Shown one piece after another: positions 9,122 through 17,446 of a stretch of DNA of 64,000 bases. The stretch spans positions 1-64,000 of the forward strand of contig NZ_LPWA01000104.1 of the NCBI RefSeq assembly GCF_001510895.1, given 5' to 3'. The notes beneath the pieces are model-generated. The model ran no database searches and was not told the origin of the DNA. It worked only from the letters and a program-made list of their open reading frames with translations. The stretch comes from Mesorhizobium loti. Lineage in GTDB: Bacteria > Pseudomonadota > Alphaproteobacteria > Rhizobiales > Rhizobiaceae. A program made the translations under genes and the position numbers. Positions within the stretch are counted from its first letter, which is position 1, and the number at the start of each line of letters is the position of its first letter.

Positions 9122-9625
9122 ATGCTCAGCGTTGTCATCGAGACCCGGAACGACGAAGAGGGCCTTGCCCGCACGCTCGCCTCGCTGATCGGCGGCGCAG
9201 TGGAAGGAGTGGTGCGCGACGTCATCGTCTGCGACACCGGTTCGACCGACCAGACTCATTACGTCGCCGAGCATGCCGGCTGCCACTACGTCTCGGGTGG
9301 CATCGCCGCCGGCATCGGCCAGGCCAAGGGCGACTGGCTTCTGCTGCTGGAACCCGGCGCGCGGCTGGCCGAAGGCTGGATCGAAGAGGTCGCCGCCCAC
9401 ACGGCGAGACAGACCCTGCCAGCGCGTTTTTCGCGCGCCCGCGCCAATCGCGCGCCGTTCCTGGCCCGGGTTTTTTCGAGCAACCGGGCGCTGGCCGAAG
9501 GCCTTGTCATCAGCAAGCGCCAGGCCGCGGCACTCGCGAAAAGCGCGCACAGCGCCGAAGCCTTGGCGCGCGGCCTGGCCACCAGGAGGCTGAATGCCGA
9601 GATCTGGGTAGCGCCGCCGAAGTGA
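9122..9625 (+). CDS. Short family-2-like glycosyltransferase domain protein
   Basis: About 167 residues beginning MLSVVIETRNDEEGLARTLASL, the typical start of a GT-A (family 2) glycosyltransferase fold, with VCDTGSTDQT resembling the nucleotide-sugar binding region and DWLLLLEPGARLAEGWIEE replacing the usual DxD block. It is much shorter than a full glycosyltransferase and lacks the C-terminal acceptor region; there is no sign of a frameshift, so it may be a stand-alone short family. Convergent with the GFA-family gene (9 bp apart). Function unknown. Confidence 0.7.
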   Translation: MLSVVIETRNDEEGLARTLASLIGGAVEGVVRDVIVCDTGSTDQTHYVAEHAGCHYVSGGIAAGIGQAKGDWLLLLEPGARLAEGWIEEVAAHTARQTLPARFSRARANRAPFLARVFSSNRALAEGLVISKRQAAALAKSAHSAEALARGLATRRLNAEIWVAPPK

Positions 9626-9634
9626 GAGGGCCGG

Positions 9635-10066
9635 TCAGATTCCCTCTATCTCTATATTGACCGGCATCCAGGCGCTGCGGCGTCTGGCCAGACGCTGTTC
9701 GCGGCTTTCGGCGTCGTAGCGGATGGGGATCGGCTCGCGGGAGAATTGCTCGCGGTCGTCGAGCGCGTTGACGATGACGATCGCCCTGGCCTCGGCGCCG
9801 TCGCCGGCGATCGCCGCGACGTAGACACCACATTCGCGGCATAGGAGATAGTCGGCGGTGCGCAGGCCGAAGCGGTAGACCTGCAGTCGTGCCTTGTCTT
9901 CAACCGAGATGGTCAGGTGGCCGTTCGCATCAGCCGCCGCCCGCGATCCATGCCGGGTGCAGAACGAGCACCGGCAGGCACGGATTTCCATGCCGGCTGG
10001 ATCGAGAGCGCTGGAGAAGCTGAGGCGGATGTTGCCGCAATGGCATCCGCCGCTGTGAACGGTCAT
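9635..10066 (-). CDS. GFA (glutathione-dependent formaldehyde-activating/CENP-V) family protein
   Basis: A zinc-binding protein of 143 residues with the family cysteine pattern: GGCHCGNIRLSF, then CRCSFCTRHG, then LLCRECGVYVAAI. The family fold carries two zinc sites; members range from formaldehyde-glutathione adduct enzymes to proteins of unknown activity, so substrate should not be assumed. Start chosen at ATG 10066 (MTVHSGGCHC) immediately before the first cysteine pair. No obvious operon partner. Confidence 0.85.
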   Translation of the reverse strand: MTVHSGGCHCGNIRLSFSSALDPAGMEIRACRCSFCTRHGSRAAADANGHLTISVEDKARLQVYRFGLRTADYLLCRECGVYVAAIAGDGAEARAIVIVNALDDREQFSREPIPIRYDAESREQRLARRRSAWMPVNIEIEGI

Positions 10067-10188
10067 GGCATGGTCCCTTGCTTGTTCGCACAAGGTACTT
10101 CGCCGGCATTAGCTTCGGAATGGCGCCTCGAAGGCGGCAGCACCGTTCTGCTTGGCGAACGAGATGCCGATCGATCGCTTTGCCTATG

Positions 10189-10746
10189 TTATGAAGCAGG
10201 CTTGCCGCCGCGCCTGAGATGCTCGTCCAGCCGCGGCATGATCTCGACGAAGTTGCAGGGCATATGCCGGTAATCGAGCTGAGCCTTGATGATACCGTCC
10301 CAGGCGTCCTTGCAGGCGCCGGGCGATCCCGGCAGCACGAAGACGAAGGTAGCGTTGACGACGCCGCCTGTCGCCCGGCTCTGGATCGTCGAGGTGCCGA
10401 TCTTGTCGTAGGAAATGCGGTGGAAGACCTCCGAAAAACCGTCCATGCGCTTCTCGAAGACCGGCTCCAGCGCCTCCGGCGTCACGTCGCGGCCGGTAAA
10501 GCCGGTACCGCCGGTGGTGATGACGACATCGACGCTATCGTCCTTCGACCAGCCGAGCACTTTTTCGCGGATCTTTTCGCGGTCGTCGGTGACAATGTCG
10601 CGGGCGGCCAATATGTGACCGGCTTCCGCGATCCGGTCGACAAGCGTCTGGCCGGATTTGTCGTCGGCGAGGCTGCGTGTGTCGGAAACCGTCAGCACCG
10701 CGATGCGCACCGGGATGAAGGGGCGGCTTTCGTCGATCCTCGCCAT
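10189..10746 (-). CDS. moaB: Molybdenum cofactor biosynthesis protein MoaB/MogA family
   Basis: 185 residues with the molybdopterin-binding fold: AVLTVSDTRSLADDKSG near the start, TTGGTGFTGRDVTPEALEP as the substrate-binding loop, and LPGSPGACKDAWDGI near the end. MoaB-type proteins bind and adenylylate molybdopterin before metal insertion. The start codon overlaps the ispE stop (TGATG at 10744-10748), so the two are translationally coupled although the pathways are unrelated. The long upstream extension in this frame runs through ispE and is a shadow. Confidence 0.92.
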   Translation of the reverse strand: MARIDESRPFIPVRIAVLTVSDTRSLADDKSGQTLVDRIAEAGHILAARDIVTDDREKIREKVLGWSKDDSVDVVITTGGTGFTGRDVTPEALEPVFEKRMDGFSEVFHRISYDKIGTSTIQSRATGGVVNATFVFVLPGSPGACKDAWDGIIKAQLDYRHMPCNFVEIMPRLDEHLRRGGKPAS

Positions 10747-11651
10747 CAATCGGCCTCCATGCTGCGCGTCGCGGCGACGAACCAGCCGGGATGGCGGCCG
10801 CGGATCTCGATCGCCGCGCGCTTGGCAACATTGCCGGTCTCGAACAGGCCGAAGCAGGTGGCGCCGGAGCCGGACATGCGGGTGAAGGCAGCGCCTGCTT
10901 TCTTCAGCGCCTTGAGCGTTTCGCCGACGGCCGGCTGGATGGCGCACGCGGCCGGTTCGAGATCGTTGCGGGTCGTCTCGAGCCAGTTGCGGATTGTGTG
11001 AAAATCCAGCCGGCCGGGCAGGGGCGGCAATGCCTCATTGTCGCGTCTGGAAAGCGCCTTGAACACGTCGGGCGTCGAGACGGCGGCACCGGGGTTGACC
11101 AGGACGAGCGCCAGCGCGGGAAAACCGGGCAGCGGCGACAGTTCATCGCCGATGCCGCGCGCAATCAGCGGCTTTGCCTTGAGGCACATCGGCAGATCGG
11201 CGCCGAGTGTCAGCCCGATCCGCGCCAGCCCGGCTTGGTCGATGTCGAGCTTCCATAGGTGCGCTAGACCGTTGAGCGCGGCTGCCGCGTCGCTCGAGCC
11301 GCCGCCGACGCCCGAGGCGATCGGCAGGTTCTTTTCCAACCGGATGGCGACGGACGATGCCTGTCGCGCGCCGGCTTCCCGTCGCAGGGCCTCGCGCGCC
11401 TTGACGGCCAGATTATCGCCATCGAGCGGCACACCGGCGGCGAAGGGGCCAGAGACCGAGAACTCGTCACGCTCGGCCGGTTCGATCTGCAGCCGGTCGC
11501 CGAAGCGGGTGAAGACTGCAAGGCTGTCGAGCAGGTGATAGCCATCGGCGCGCCTGCCGGTGACATGCAGCGCCAGATTGATCTTGGCAGGCGCAAGCCA
11601 TGTCCGGGACTTGGCCTCGGGCTCCAGAATGTCGGCTGCTGGCGAGATGAT
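10746..11651 (-). CDS. ispE: 4-diphosphocytidyl-2-C-methyl-D-erythritol kinase (5' end uncertain)
   Basis: GHMP kinase of the MEP isoprenoid pathway, ATP-phosphorylating CDP-methylerythritol. The ATP-binding loop is PIASGVGGGSSDAAAALNGL; the C-terminal block is RMSGSGATCFGLF. The first start-type codon (GTG 11432) would remove the essential N-terminal motif; the same frame stays open upstream and encodes LAPAKINLALHVTGRRADGYHLLDSLAVF, so the gene must start near 11651. No ATG, GTG or TTG is seen there (candidates are ATC, ATT, CTG), so the true start is unresolved. Coupled to moaB downstream and abuts the small membrane protein gene upstream. Confidence 0.88.
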   Translation of the reverse strand: MISPAADILEPEAKSRTWLAPAKINLALHVTGRRADGYHLLDSLAVFTRFGDRLQIEPAERDEFSVSGPFAAGVPLDGDNLAVKAREALRREAGARQASSVAIRLEKNLPIASGVGGGSSDAAAALNGLAHLWKLDIDQAGLARIGLTLGADLPMCLKAKPLIARGIGDELSPLPGFPALALVLVNPGAAVSTPDVFKALSRRDNEALPPLPGRLDFHTIRNWLETTRNDLEPAACAIQPAVGETLKALKKAGAAFTRMSGSGATCFGLFETGNVAKRAAIEIRGRHPGWFVAATRSMEAD

Positions 11652-11652
11652 T

Positions 11653-11838
11653 TCAGTCCTTGGCCAGACGGTATTCGCCGGTCTTCGGATCCTTGACCAG
11701 CGTTCCCATCGTGCCGTTGGCCGCCTGTTTCTCGGTCCGTCGGATCTTGGCCGTCACGCGCTCGGCCTCGCGCACAAAAGCGCGATAACCGAAATAAGCG
11801 GCGGCGCCGACAACGGCAAAGAAAATAATCTGCGGCAT
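11653..11838 (-). CDS. Small single-helix membrane protein, function unknown
   Basis: 61 residues: one N-terminal membrane helix (MPQIIFFAVVGAAAYFGYRAF) then a basic/polar segment that includes RRTEKQAANGTMGTLVKDPKTGEYRLAKD. The tail LVKDPKTGEYR is a short conserved-looking motif of small rhizobial proteins next to ispE, but I cannot assign a function. It ends within 2 bp of the presumed ispE start, indicating one transcript. Start at ATG 11838, after an AGGAGT-like ribosome site. Confidence 0.7.
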   Translation of the reverse strand: MPQIIFFAVVGAAAYFGYRAFVREAERVTAKIRRTEKQAANGTMGTLVKDPKTGEYRLAKD

Positions 11839-11921
11839 CGTAAAACTCCTCCCGCGTTTGCGCGGCAAGGCCGGCCGTACAGGTCGGTCAAGCTATTATG
11901 CTAGACGCTTTCATCGCCTTT

Positions 11922-12779
11922 TCAAAGCCCGAAGCGCGCCCATAGCGCGCGCTCTTCCGCCGCATCGATAACGCCGCTGGCCGCGGCCGCGGCGATGTCC
12001 GGCGCCGAAAAGCGTGAGCCGAACAGGCCGAAACGGCCGAAAAGGCCGCGCGGCGCGGTGATCAGCTTGAGCTGCGTCTTTTCGCCGAAACGGGTCCTGA
12101 GCACGCTGCGCATGTCGCCCAGCGCATCGACAAGACCGAGCTCCAGACCCTTCTTGGCGGTCCAGAACAGCCCGGTGAACAGGTCAGGATCGTCCTTGAG
12201 CTTGGTGCCACGCCGCTCCTTGACGAGATCGATGAAGGTCTCGTGCACTTCGAGCTGCAGCGCCTTCAGCCGCTCGACGTCTTCCTTCTTCTCTGGCTTG
12301 AACGGGTCGAGCACGGCCTTGTTCTGGCCGGCGGTGTGGACGCGGCGCTCGACGCCGATCTTCTTCAACAGTTCCGGGAAACCGAACGAGGCCGAGACGA
12401 CGCCGATCGAACCGACGATCGAGGACGGGTCGGCAAAGATCTCATCGCCGGCAATCGCGATCATGTAACCCCCGGAGGCCGCCACGTCCTCGACGAAGAC
12501 CAGCACCTTCTTGTTCTTTTCCACGGCCAGATCGCGGATGCGCTTGAAGATCAGCCGCGATTGCACCGGCGAGCCGCCCGGCGAGTTGATCGAAATCGCA
12601 ATCGCCGGCGCGTCGAAGCCGAACGCCTTTTCGATAACGCCAGCCGTCGAAGCGAGCGACAGGCTCGGCCGGAACTGGCCGCCGCCGGGCAGGATGGTGC
12701 CATGCAGCCGGATCACGGGAATGGTGACGACTGTCGAGCGCCAGGATCTCGGCAGCAGGCGGTTGAAGAAGCGTTTCAC
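11922..12779 (-). CDS. S49 family serine peptidase (SppA/SohB-like)
   Basis: About 285 residues of the signal peptide peptidase S49 family: SINSPGGSPVQSRLIFKRIR and VEDVAASGGYMIAIAGDEIFAD, the latter carrying the nucleophilic serine, then SSIVGSIGVVSASFGF. This family degrades cleaved signal peptides or membrane protein fragments. The N-terminus (VKRFFNRLLPRSW) is short and basic with no clear signal anchor. Start taken as GTG 12779; the longer frame to 12866 lacks support. Alone on its strand, 83 bp from the small membrane protein gene. Confidence 0.9.
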   Translation of the reverse strand: MKRFFNRLLPRSWRSTVVTIPVIRLHGTILPGGGQFRPSLSLASTAGVIEKAFGFDAPAIAISINSPGGSPVQSRLIFKRIRDLAVEKNKKVLVFVEDVAASGGYMIAIAGDEIFADPSSIVGSIGVVSASFGFPELLKKIGVERRVHTAGQNKAVLDPFKPEKKEDVERLKALQLEVHETFIDLVKERRGTKLKDDPDLFTGLFWTAKKGLELGLVDALGDMRSVLRTRFGEKTQLKLITAPRGLFGRFGLFGSRFSAPDIAAAAASGVIDAAEERALWARFGL

Positions 12780-12887
12780 GAAAGCTTGTCTCCGCAAGAG
12801 GTGCAAAGAGCAAGGTGAGACCTCATCCTTGCTCCCGGCATGTAGGAATTCGCCAGTCAACGGCAATGCCGCATTGCCGGCCTTTGA

Positions 12888-13682
12888 TCAATCGCCGAAC
12901 AGCGACGCCAGCCCATTGTTGATCATCTCGGTCCGTTCCGTCGGCCCGTTGCCGGATGGTCCATGCAAGGTGAGCGGCGGCCGGATCGACAGTTTTCCGC
13001 GCGCGCCGAGCACCGCCCTGACGACGATGCGGATCGCCGCCGCGTCCGGGCGAGGGTGGACGCAGAGCATTTCGGCATCGCCGAAGCGGCCTTCGATCGC
13101 ATCGAGGATGGCGACAAGCTGCTCCGGCCGCGCGATCGCCGCAAGCCCGCCACGCGGCTTGACGACGGCGGCCGCACTTCTGATCCAGCGCTCGAACAGC
13201 CCGTCCTCCGTGACATGCGCCTCCCTGCGCAACGCGTCCGGCGTCGAGCGATCCTCGGCGGCGTTGAAGGGCGGGTTCATGATGACGAAGTCGAAGGAAT
13301 TGTCGGCAAGCCCGGCCTCGGCCCGCGTGCGTCCGGCGAGCGTGACGTCGGCCTCAAGCACCGATCCTCGGCCGCCGAGATGCGCATTGCCCGGATGCGC
13401 AAGCGTGGCGGCGGCAAATGCCGCCATCTCGGCGGAGCGCTCGATCAGCACTGCGCGCGCCTCAGGACAGCGCGACATGACGGCAAGCGCAGCAGCACCG
13501 GCGCCGGCGCCGAAATCGGCGAGCCGGCCGGAAAAGGAGGATGGAACAGCGGCCGCCAGCATCATCGCATCCATTCCGGCGCGGTGGCCTTGCCTTGGCT
13601 GCACCAGCCAGAAGCGCCCGCGATGGAAGGCATCGACCGTGTGGGCCGGCGTGTCCGGGGCAAGGGCGTTTGAAGCTGCCAT
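12888..13682 (-). CDS. tRNA1(Val) (adenine-N6)-methyltransferase-like SAM-dependent methyltransferase
   Basis: 264 residues with a class I methyltransferase fold: LADFGAGAGAAALAV is the SAM-binding glycine loop, and FDFVIMNPPFNAAEDRS carries the NPPF catalytic motif of N6-adenine methyltransferases. Similar to the TrmN6/YfiC group acting on tRNA, but the exact target is inferred. The ATG overlaps the stop of the upstream DUF2007 gene (shared base at 13682), so the two form a translationally coupled pair. Confidence 0.82.
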   Translation of the reverse strand: MAASNALAPDTPAHTVDAFHRGRFWLVQPRQGHRAGMDAMMLAAAVPSSFSGRLADFGAGAGAAALAVMSRCPEARAVLIERSAEMAAFAAATLAHPGNAHLGGRGSVLEADVTLAGRTRAEAGLADNSFDFVIMNPPFNAAEDRSTPDALRREAHVTEDGLFERWIRSAAAVVKPRGGLAAIARPEQLVAILDAIEGRFGDAEMLCVHPRPDAAAIRIVVRAVLGARGKLSIRPPLTLHGPSGNGPTERTEMINNGLASLFGD

Positions 13683-13906
13683 TATTTCCGGCGGATCTCG
13701 TTCTCGATGCCGGCATCCTTCAGGATGCGCCGCGCCGCATCGGCTTTGTCGGCGTCGACCATGATGCGCCTGGGTAGGATGCCGATCGATCCGTCGAGCA
13801 CGCTCATGTTCTGATCGGCGACGAAGCAGGCGATGCCGGCGTCGCGCATCAGCGATTCGACGAAGGAGATGAGGACGGCGTCGTTGGTGCGGACGAGTTC
13901 AATCAT
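13682..13906 (-). CDS. DUF2007 family small protein
   Basis: 74 residues (MIELVRTNDAVLISFVESLMRDAGI...) matching the DUF2007 putative signal-transducing family: the pattern ELVRTND followed by AGIACFVADQNMSVLDG and RIMVDADKADAARRIL. Proteins of this type often sit beside a methyltransferase in rhizobia, as here. Start at ATG 13906; the upstream Met at 13936 is less likely. Divergent from the polyprenyl synthase. Confidence 0.8.
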   Translation of the reverse strand: MIELVRTNDAVLISFVESLMRDAGIACFVADQNMSVLDGSIGILPRRIMVDADKADAARRILKDAGIENEIRRK

Positions 13907-14059
13907 GGAATGAAAATCGCAGGTTGCGGCGTTCATGTAAACGTTGAGGCAAGCCCGTTCCAGCCGAGCCGCGCCAATTCGCCTCTTGCCGTGCCCGGTT
14001 GTACCGACCTAGAGTCCCACTGGGACCAGGGTGTTATCGTGCGCGTCAATTAGACGGGA

Positions 14060-15081
14060 GTGATCGTGGTGGGTGTCGTTCTGAATATCGAAGGCAAGCG
14101 GGAAACTGCTTCCATCAAGGATCTCATCGACCTGACGGCAGCCGATATGGGACGCGTCAACGAGCTGATCCTGTCCAAGGCCGGCTCCGACGTCGAGATG
14201 ATCCCGGAGGTCGCCAACCACCTGATTTCGTCCGGAGGCAAGCGGCTGCGGCCGATGCTGACGCTCGCCGCCGCCCAGATGTTCGGCTATGCGGGCGAAG
14301 GCCACGTCAAGCTCGCCACCGCGGTCGAGTTCATGCACACAGCGACGCTTCTCCATGACGACGTGGTCGACGAGAGCGCGCTTCGCCGCGGCAAGAAGAC
14401 GGCGCGCATGATCTGGGGCAACCAGGCGAGCGTGCTGGTCGGCGATTTCCTGCTCGGCCAGGCCTTTCGCATGATGGTCGAGGTCGGCTCGCTTGAGGCT
14501 CTCGACATCCTGTCGAGCGCGGCCTCCATCATCGCCGAGGGCGAGGTGATGCAGCTTGCCGCCGCCAAGAACCTGGAGACCACTGAGGACGAGCATTTCG
14601 CCGTGATCAAGGCCAAGACCGCTGCCTTGTTCTCGGCCGCCGCGGAGGTTGGCCCGGTGATTGCGCTCGCTTCCCGCAACGACCGTGCGGCGCTGCGCTC
14701 CTACGGCATGAATCTCGGCCTTGCCTTCCAGCTCATCGACGACGCGCTGGACTACGGCGGCTCGAGCCAGGACCTCGGCAAGAATGTCGGCGACGATTTC
14801 CGCGAGGGCAAGGTGACGCTGCCGGTGATCCTCGCCTATCGGCGCGGCACCAAGGCCGAACGCACCTTCTGGAAACGCGCCATCGAGGACAATGTCGCGA
14901 CGATGCCGGATTGGAAAAGGCGATCGGCCTGATGACCCGCCATGGCGCCATCGCCGACACGATCGGCCGCGCCCGTCATTTCGGCGAGATCGCCCGCGAC
15001 GCGCTGGCGCCGCTGGAGGCGACGCCGCAGAAGTCGGCGCTGATCGACGTCATCGATTTCTGCATCAGCCGCGTCAACTAA
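14060..15081 (+). CDS. Polyprenyl diphosphate synthase (single-base frameshift near C-terminus)
   Basis: Long-chain trans-prenyltransferase that probably makes the ubiquinone side chain. Both aspartate-rich motifs are present: LLHDDVVDESALRRG (first) and FQLIDDALDYGG (second), plus GGKRLRPML. Start is GTG 14060. The frame stops falsely at 14932; adding one C near 14898 (GTCGC-GAC to GTCGCCGAC) restores a normal tail, KAIGLMTRHGAIADTIGRAR and CISRVN, ending at 15081, about 340 residues in total. The chain length of the product cannot be read from sequence. Its partner, UbiA, is also in the window (28986-29969). Confidence 0.92.
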
Positions 15082-15176
15082 GATGCTTGGCCTTCCCGGC
15101 GCTTGCCTGGCATCCGCCGGGTGAGGTCATCTGTGAATCCCGCTCCGGCCGTCTCGACAAACGGCCGTTCTGCAAA

Positions 15177-15186
15177 TTATCTATAA
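15177..15186. promoter_or_regulatory. BioR operator in front of bioR
   Basis: The palindrome TTATCTATAA lies 3 bp before the bioR ATG. It matches the known BioR box of alphaproteobacteria and recurs before bioY at 16196. Its position implies that BioR represses its own gene. Confidence 0.85.
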
Positions 15187-15189
15187 AAT

Positions 15190-15855
15190 ATGGCCAATAC
15201 AGAGGACACGATCGCCGTCCGCATCAGCAAGGAACTGGCGGACCGCATCATTTCGGGCGCGATCGAGCCCGGGTCGCGGCTGCGCCAGGACCGTGTCGCG
15301 GAGGAATTCGGCACCAGCCATGTGCCGGTGCGCGAGGCCTTCCGACGCCTCGAGGCGCAAGGCCTGGCGATCAGCGAGCCGCGTCGCGGCGTGCGCGTTG
15401 CCGCTTTCGACCTCGGAGAAGTCAGGGAAGTCGCCGAGATGCGCGCGGCGCTCGAGGTGCTGGCGCTGCGCCACGCCGCGCCGCATCTGACGCCGGCGAT
15501 CCTCGACCGGGCCGAGGAGGCGACCAAGGCGGGCGACAAATCCCGCGACGTCCGTTCCTGGGAAGAGGCCAATCGCACCTTCCACCGGCTGATCCTGGCG
15601 CCCTGCAACATGTCGCGCCTGCTTTCCGCCATCGACGATCTGCATGTCGCGAGCGCCCGTTTCCTGTTCTCGGCCTGGCGCTCCGAGTGGGAAACCCGCA
15701 CCGACCAGGATCACCGCGCTATCCTGAGCGCGCTGCGGCAGGGCAATACCGAATCGGCCGCCATCACGCTCGGCCGGCATGTGCAATGGATCGGCCAGAA
15801 ACCGGTCAAAACCGCTTCCGGCAGGACCCGCGACGCCTTCGCCATCGTTGGCTAA
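15190..15855 (+). CDS. bioR: GntR-family biotin regulator BioR
   Basis: 221 residues: an N-terminal GntR winged helix (RISKELADRIISGAIEPGSRLRQDRVAEEFGTSHVPVREAFRRLEAQG, in which VPVREAFRRLEAQG is the recognition helix region) and a C-terminal all-helical FCD effector domain (residues ~85-210). Identity as BioR rests on three things: TTATCTATAA boxes at its own start and before bioY, the adjacent bioY gene, and the FadR/FCD architecture described for BioR. It represses biotin uptake and synthesis genes when biotin is sufficient. Confidence 0.88.
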   Translation: MANTEDTIAVRISKELADRIISGAIEPGSRLRQDRVAEEFGTSHVPVREAFRRLEAQGLAISEPRRGVRVAAFDLGEVREVAEMRAALEVLALRHAAPHLTPAILDRAEEATKAGDKSRDVRSWEEANRTFHRLILAPCNMSRLLSAIDDLHVASARFLFSAWRSEWETRTDQDHRAILSALRQGNTESAAITLGRHVQWIGQKPVKTASGRTRDAFAIVG

Positions 15856-16027
15856 GCAATTCCAGGAAAAGTGCGCAGCGGTTTTCCGTCCGGAATTGCG
15901 ACAGGCAAGAGAGCAATTCGAGGAAAAGTGCGCAGCGGTTTCCGTCCGGAATTGCGACAGGCAAGAGAGCAATTCGAGGAAAAGTGCGCAGCGGTTTCCG
16001 TCCGGAATCGCGTCAAACAGATAGCGA
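15856..16027. repeat. Three tandem copies of a 56-57 bp rhizobial repeat
   Basis: Starts at 15856, 15913 and 15969. Each copy begins GCAATTC(C/G)AGGAAAAGTG and contains an inverted end, TCCGTCCGGAATTGCG, so each copy can fold with CAATTCC against GGAATTG. The same family appears at 25213. Copies 1 and 2 share the linker GACAGGCAAGAGA. The stretch 16028-16195 holds no gene. Confidence 0.85.
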
Positions 16028-16195
16028 CAGCGAAACACTCCGCGCTCGGCGTTCTGTCGCTGCAAAATGTCGGCTTTGAGCGCCCGAAAATACGCTGAAT
16101 GGCCCAGCCTCACTGCTCATCGATCTAGGTTTCTGCGATTGGATGCTTGCCATCTCTCCAAAAATATGGATTCGATAATAGATCGAATGCAGAAA

Positions 16196-16205
16196 TTATC
16201 TATAA
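16196..16205. promoter_or_regulatory. BioR operator in front of bioY
   Basis: TTATCTATAA, identical to the box before bioR, 25 bp upstream of the bioY GTG start. It would place bioY under BioR repression. Confidence 0.88.
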
Positions 16206-16229
16206 TTTCACCCAACCAGGGACATCACC

Positions 16230-16838
16230 GTGACAAACATCGCCGTTTCGACCCGCAAGCCCTCCTTCAGCCCGCTCGGACTTCATGATCGCTCGCTTGC
16301 CTGGAAGGCCGGCGCCGTCGTCCTCGGCTCGCTGTTCCTGGCGCTGTCGTCCTACATCGAAGTGCCGATGGTGCCGGTTCCGGTGACCATGCAGACCTTC
16401 GCCGTGACGCTGGTCGGCGCGCTTTACGGCTGGCGGTTCGGCGCGCTCACCATCGCGGCCTGGCTCGTCGAGGGCGCGGCCGGGTTCCCGGTTCTGGCGG
16501 GCGGCGCAGCAGGCGTGCAGCATTTCGTCGGCCCGACCGGCGGCTATCTCTTCTCGTTCCCGATCGTCGGCGCGGTTGTCGGCTGGCTGGCCGAACGCGG
16601 CTGGAACGGCAATCGCGTGATGCTCGCCTTCGCCGCCATGCTCATCGGCAATCTTCTATGCCTGGTTCTCGGCACGGCCTGGCTTGCCGTCATGATCGGC
16701 GCCGAGAAGGCGATCACCTTCGGCTTCCTGCCCTTCATCGTCGGCGGCCTGCTGAAGTCGGCGCTGGGTGCCGCGACGCTGAAGCTGTTCTCCACCTATC
16801 GGGCCGAACCGCGCGACCGCTCGTCCGGGACGCGATGA
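16230..16838 (+). CDS. bioY: Biotin transporter BioY
   Basis: 202-residue S-component of a biotin uptake system with about six membrane helices. Family blocks visible: VPMVPVPVTMQTFAVTLVGALYGWRFGAL and GAAGFPVLAGGAAGVQHFVGPTGGYLFSF. The N-terminal 25 residues are polar. Starts with GTG 16230; preceded by a BioR box. The stop overlaps the ATG of the DUF1284 gene (ATGA at 16835-16838). Confidence 0.95.
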   Translation: MTNIAVSTRKPSFSPLGLHDRSLAWKAGAVVLGSLFLALSSYIEVPMVPVPVTMQTFAVTLVGALYGWRFGALTIAAWLVEGAAGFPVLAGGAAGVQHFVGPTGGYLFSFPIVGAVVGWLAERGWNGNRVMLAFAAMLIGNLLCLVLGTAWLAVMIGAEKAITFGFLPFIVGGLLKSALGAATLKLFSTYRAEPRDRSSGTR

Positions 16839-17250
16839 CCGTCAGGCTGCGCGCCCATCATTTGCTCTGCCTGCTGACCTATGTCGGCAAGGGCTATTCG
16901 CCAGCCTTCACCGCCAATTACGACAAGGTGGGTGAGGCGGTCGGCGAGGGCGAGGCGGTCCTGATCGTTTCCGGGCCGGACGACATCTGCGCCAGGATGC
17001 TCGACGAGCCCGACCCTCACTGCCTGCGTGAGGGCGCTGCCGAGCGGGACGGGCTCGCCGCGCGCGACGTCGGGGCTCTCCTCGGCCGGCCGATCCTGGC
17101 CGGCGACAGGCTCGTGCTGGATGCCTCCAGTCTGGCACGGATGCGGCAGGCGTTTGCCGCCGGACTGACACGCCAGGCGTGCTCCGGCTGCGAATGGTCC
17201 GACCTGTGCAGCGCGGTTGCGCAGGCGGATTTCACGATACGCGCCTGTAG
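16835..17250 (+). CDS. DUF1284 cysteine-rich protein (frameshift removes its stop)
   Basis: About 138 residues with the DUF1284 pattern: RLRAHHLLCLLTYVGKGYS at the start, then CARMLDEPDPHC, and a late CSGCEWSDLC cluster that looks like a metal or Fe-S ligand set. Restoring one G near 17236 (ACGAT to ACGGAT) gives the usual ending TRL and a TAG stop at 17248-17250. Without it the frame runs on into the TPR gene. ATGA overlap with bioY means it is translated with the biotin transporter and shares its BioR control. Biochemical function is unknown. Confidence 0.82.
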
Positions 17251-17446
17251 GCAGGCGATACCCTGGACCTTAGGCCCCGACGCTGGACCTTTTGGTCGCG
17301 CGGCATCGTTTTTTAAGCCGGATGATTGCATTGTGATTCGTTGCGGATTGAAGGCCGTCCCCAAAAAGGCCATGCTTTGTTCGGAAAAGGTCGAGTCTGT
17401 GGGCGGTCCGCCGAAGGCGGGATCGCGTCTGGCTGAAAGGGATACA

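Noticed and set aside
15856..16027. CRISPR-like array of three repeats
   Set aside because: There are no unique spacers: the whole 56-57 bp unit is repeated and the units are nearly identical; no cas genes nearby.
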